Assembly (NCBI GenBank): GCA_016870195.1
Contig: VGCC01000012.1
Location: forward strand, 1 to 58,532
Length of the DNA: 58,532 nucleotides
Reading direction: 5' to 3'
DNA from: Actinomycetota bacterium
GTDB lineage: Bacteria > Actinomycetota > Actinomycetes > S36-B12
Shown here: piece by piece, positions 57,731 to 58,532 of the stretch
How the letters are laid out: every line of letters starts with the position of its first letter
Numbering within the stretch: position 1 is the first letter of the stretch
Translations under genes and position numbers: made by a program
Notes under the pieces: generated by a model
Databases searched by the model: none
What the model was told of the DNA's origin: nothing
The model's input: only the letters and a program-made list of their open reading frames with translations

Positions 57731-58532
57731 GGAACCTCCTGGTGGATGAACGATTCGGGATCCTTCTCGAATGCGACCCGGCACCCCATGGCACAGAAGT
57801 AAAACGTGGTCCCCTGATACTCGAACGGACGATTGGCGGGGACTGCCGCGACCGTCATCCCGCACACCAGGTCGGTGACCTGGGCCGGCTCCACCACGGG
57901 CAGAAGGGTGCGGCGCCCCGCGAAGGCGCCCGAGGCACGGAGTTGCACGAGTTCCGCCAGAATGGATACCGCGATCTCCCGATGCGTGGTGTGACCCAGG
58001 TCGAGTCCCACCGGGACCCGCACCCGTGCGATGCGCTCCGCCGAAACTCCGCGATCAGCGAGGAAGCCCAGCACCACCTCACCGCGCTTGCGCGATGCGA
58101 CGAGCCCGACGAACGCAGGATCACCCGAGACCGCCGCCTCCACCGCCTCCTCATCCCCATGTCCCTGGGTGGCGACAACGACGACGCTGGAGGGGTTTAC
58201 TGATGCGGCTGTGAAGTCGGGTCCGTCGACGATCTCGCCGCGCCAACCGACTCCGCGCACGAGGTCGAGCAGGGTCATCGCCATCGGAGATCGACCGACC
58301 ACGATCACCTCAGGTGCTGCGAGCACCGGCTCAATGAACAACTGCAGGGCACCTTCACTCTGACAGGACATCGGCACCGTGACGACACCCGCGGGCACGT
58401 GCATGCCTTCGAAGTCTTCTGGTTGCCCGAGCCAGATGAGGGACGGCGTGCCCGCCTCGATTACCCGCTTGGCCTCGCGGATGACTACTGGCTCGGCGCA
58501 TGCGCCACCGATCCAGCCGTGCAGGATGCCCT
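57724..58532 (-). CDS. XdhC/CoxI-family maturation protein fused to a YHS domain (5' partial)
   Basis: Reads on past the right edge, so the N-terminus is missing; 267 codons are visible. The first visible part, HGWIGGACAEPVVIREA, is the XdhC N-terminal motif. The Rossmann half follows (VIVVGRSPMAMTLLDLVRGV, VVVATQGHGDEEAVEAA, FVGLVASRKRGEVV, VPVGLDLGHTTHREIAVSIL). The last 50 residues form a YHS domain: DLVCGMTV, then YFCAMGCRVAFEKDPESFI, with three Cys able to bind a metal. XdhC-type proteins deliver or sulfurate the Mo cofactor. The next gene is CoxG-like, in the same operon. Confidence 0.88.
   Translation of the reverse strand, partial: GILHGWIGGACAEPVVIREAKRVIEAGTPSLIWLGQPEDFEGMHVPAGVVTVPMSCQSEGALQLFIEPVLAAPEVIVVGRSPMAMTLLDLVRGVGWRGEIVDGPDFTAASVNPSSVVVVATQGHGDEEAVEAAVSGDPAFVGLVASRKRGEVVLGFLADRGVSAERIARVRVPVGLDLGHTTHREIAVSILAELVQLRASGAFAGRRTLLPVVEPAQVTDLVCGMTVAAVPANRPFEYQGTTFYFCAMGCRVAFEKDPESFIHQEVPC

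Overview
The window reads as one stretch of a high-G+C actinomycete chromosome. A mycothiol S-conjugate amidase next to DUF4307, a SURF1 oxidase assembly factor, cystathionine beta-synthase, and many genes whose start codon lies 6-8 bases after a TANNNT -10 element (probable leaderless mRNAs) all fit that phylum. I cannot name the genus. I see no rRNA or tRNA gene, insertion sequence, integrase or CRISPR array. No gap between genes exceeds 300 bases.

Left part (1-17.5 kb). A very large secreted subtilisin-like protease runs off the left edge on the minus strand (Ser/Pro-rich segments, split FN3, S8 catalytic domain, LamG, four glycine-rich modules). A LuxR-type response regulator and histidine kinase lie just upstream of it. 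Next comes a housekeeping block: surf1, a small membrane protein, mca, DUF4307, a PIN/RHH toxin-antitoxin pair, greA, a DrrAB-like ABC exporter, an unknown alanine/glycine-rich basic protein and ilvA.

Middle part (17.5-40.6 kb). This is a contractile injection system locus of the extracellular (eCIS, phage-tail-like) family. One plus-strand operon encodes sheath, tube, two small assembly proteins, the eCIS-core (DUF4157) protein, a LysM protein, a VgrG-like spike, gp25, baseplate J, tail protein I and a zinc-ribbon membrane protein. A minus-strand operon encodes the DUF4255 terminator, the AAA+ ATPase and an Ig/FN3 membrane protein. A third minus-strand group encodes a PAAR-like DUF4280 tip, a six-helix DsbB-like membrane protein and a 1,054-residue repeat protein that is a tape-measure or cargo candidate. 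Capsid, terminase, lysis and integration genes are absent. Two single-pass proteins encoded tail to tail (34.0-37.9 kb) place different domains on the two sides of the membrane and are candidates for tethering the machine to the envelope.

Right part (40.6-58.5 kb). A DUF2786 protein and a TIGR04338-type putative metallohydrolase precede a tightly overlapping operon of aldolase, Gfo/Idh/MocA oxidoreductase, MFS transporter and secreted sulfatase. The sulfur amino-acid block metB, msrA and cbs follows, then a secreted M15-like protein and a PIG-L deacetylase. The right end carries accessory genes of the aerobic CO-dehydrogenase (cox) type: MoxR ATPase, CoxE-like vWA protein, CoxG-like SRPBCC protein and an XdhC/CoxI protein fused to a YHS domain that runs off the right edge. 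Five small single-pass membrane proteins in tandem follow CoxG. No catalytic CO-dehydrogenase subunit is inside the window.

Two architectural traits recur. Six of eight convergent gene pairs share four bases so that their stop codons interlock. Ser/Pro-rich low-complexity segments are placed inside beta-sandwich domains of otherwise unrelated exported proteins.
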